Source: Celeribacter naphthalenivorans (GTDB taxonomy: Bacteria > Pseudomonadota > Alphaproteobacteria > Rhodobacterales > Rhodobacteraceae). From it: a stretch of DNA of 64,000 nt. The notes beneath the pieces were generated by a model, which was given only the letters and a program-made list of their open reading frames with translations, had not been told where the DNA came from and did not search any database. The stretch is taken from NCBI RefSeq assembly GCF_020524585.1, contig NZ_JAIVLK010000003.1:248001-312000 (forward strand), in the 5' to 3' direction. Of this stretch, positions 63,810-64,000 are shown in pieces. Position 1 is the first letter of the stretch, and each line of letters starts with the position of its first letter. A program made the translations under genes and the position numbers.

Positions 63810-64000
63810 CCGAGATGAACGAAGCCACCCGTCGCCAGCTCATGGCGGCGCGGCCTGATATGTCGACTTGGGTGTCGGCCAATGCAGGCTCAGGCAAGAC
63901 CAAGGTGTTGACGGATCGCGTGGCGCGCCTGTTGCTCGACGGCACACCACCGCAGCACATTCTCTGTCTGACCTACACCAAGGCGGCCGCCGCAGAGATG
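63806..64000 (+). CDS. addA: Helicase-nuclease AddA, first 65 residues (continues outside window)
   Basis: Starts MTEMNEATRRQLMAARPDMS and contains the UvrD-type Walker A ANAGSGKTKVL (about 27-37) followed by LCLTYTKAAAAEM. Start overlaps the addB stop (ATGA). The frame is open at the window end; the rest of the ~1,100-residue protein is outside. Confidence 0.93.
   Translation, partial: MTEMNEATRRQLMAARPDMSTWVSANAGSGKTKVLTDRVARLLLDGTPPQHILCLTYTKAAAAEM

Overview
The window is chromosomal core sequence from an alphaproteobacterium of the Rhodobacteraceae (roseobacter/Rhodobacter type). The evidence is the run gyrB-recF-dnaN-dnaA-rpsT, a RegB/SenC/RegA redox locus, the flagellar regulators FlaF and FlbT, MotE and DUF1217 proteins, the hemY/mitofilin-like/hemD block and AddAB recombination genes. 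Base and codon use look even throughout. I see no insertion sequence, prophage, CRISPR array or recent island.

Layout. 1-9031 (minus strand): replication and repair genes gyrB (5' part only), a LysE-type exporter, recF, dnaN, dnaA, then rpsT, an enoyl-CoA hydratase and mutM. A 797-base non-coding stretch upstream of dnaA is rich in GANTC sites. 9119-12241: ubiE-ubiB and a convergent phosphotransferase. 12311-44015: one large flagellar locus with about 35 genes in several divergent operons. These cover hook and rod (flgA-L set), export gate (flhAB, fliPQRHI), MS ring (fliF), one switch protein (fliN), flagellin with flaF-flbT, stator (motA, motB) and accessory stator proteins (motE, DUF6468, two FliL-like proteins, a 794-residue periplasmic helical-repeat protein). 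fliG and fliM are not here. 44271-50309: tRNA-Thr, hemY-like, mitofilin-like and hemD genes facing gpsA-yciI-EVE, then a DUF2853 gene. 50464-54533: extensin-like protein, ahcY, an HD-domain protein and a LysR regulator. 54530-59036: regA-senC facing regB, then a PAS-domain protein that may be the DivL homologue. 59123-64000: amgK/murU-like sugar recycling genes, addB and the start of addA.

How it fits together. A palindromic TTAA-N7-TTAA element, the known CtrA recognition pattern of alphaproteobacteria, occurs perfectly upstream of the PAS (DivL-like) gene. Seven-of-eight matches lie upstream of flgB/fliI, fliF/fliL, flgE and motB. The simplest reading is a CtrA-controlled flagellum whose controller gene in this window is itself under CtrA.

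Other points for follow-up: a rho-independent terminator encoded inside the 3' end of a convergent flagellar gene, a competing mini-ORF at the flagellin start, an RNA hairpin that would cover the ribosome site of the amgK-like gene, and the absence of tsaD and tsaE from the two places where relatives usually keep them.
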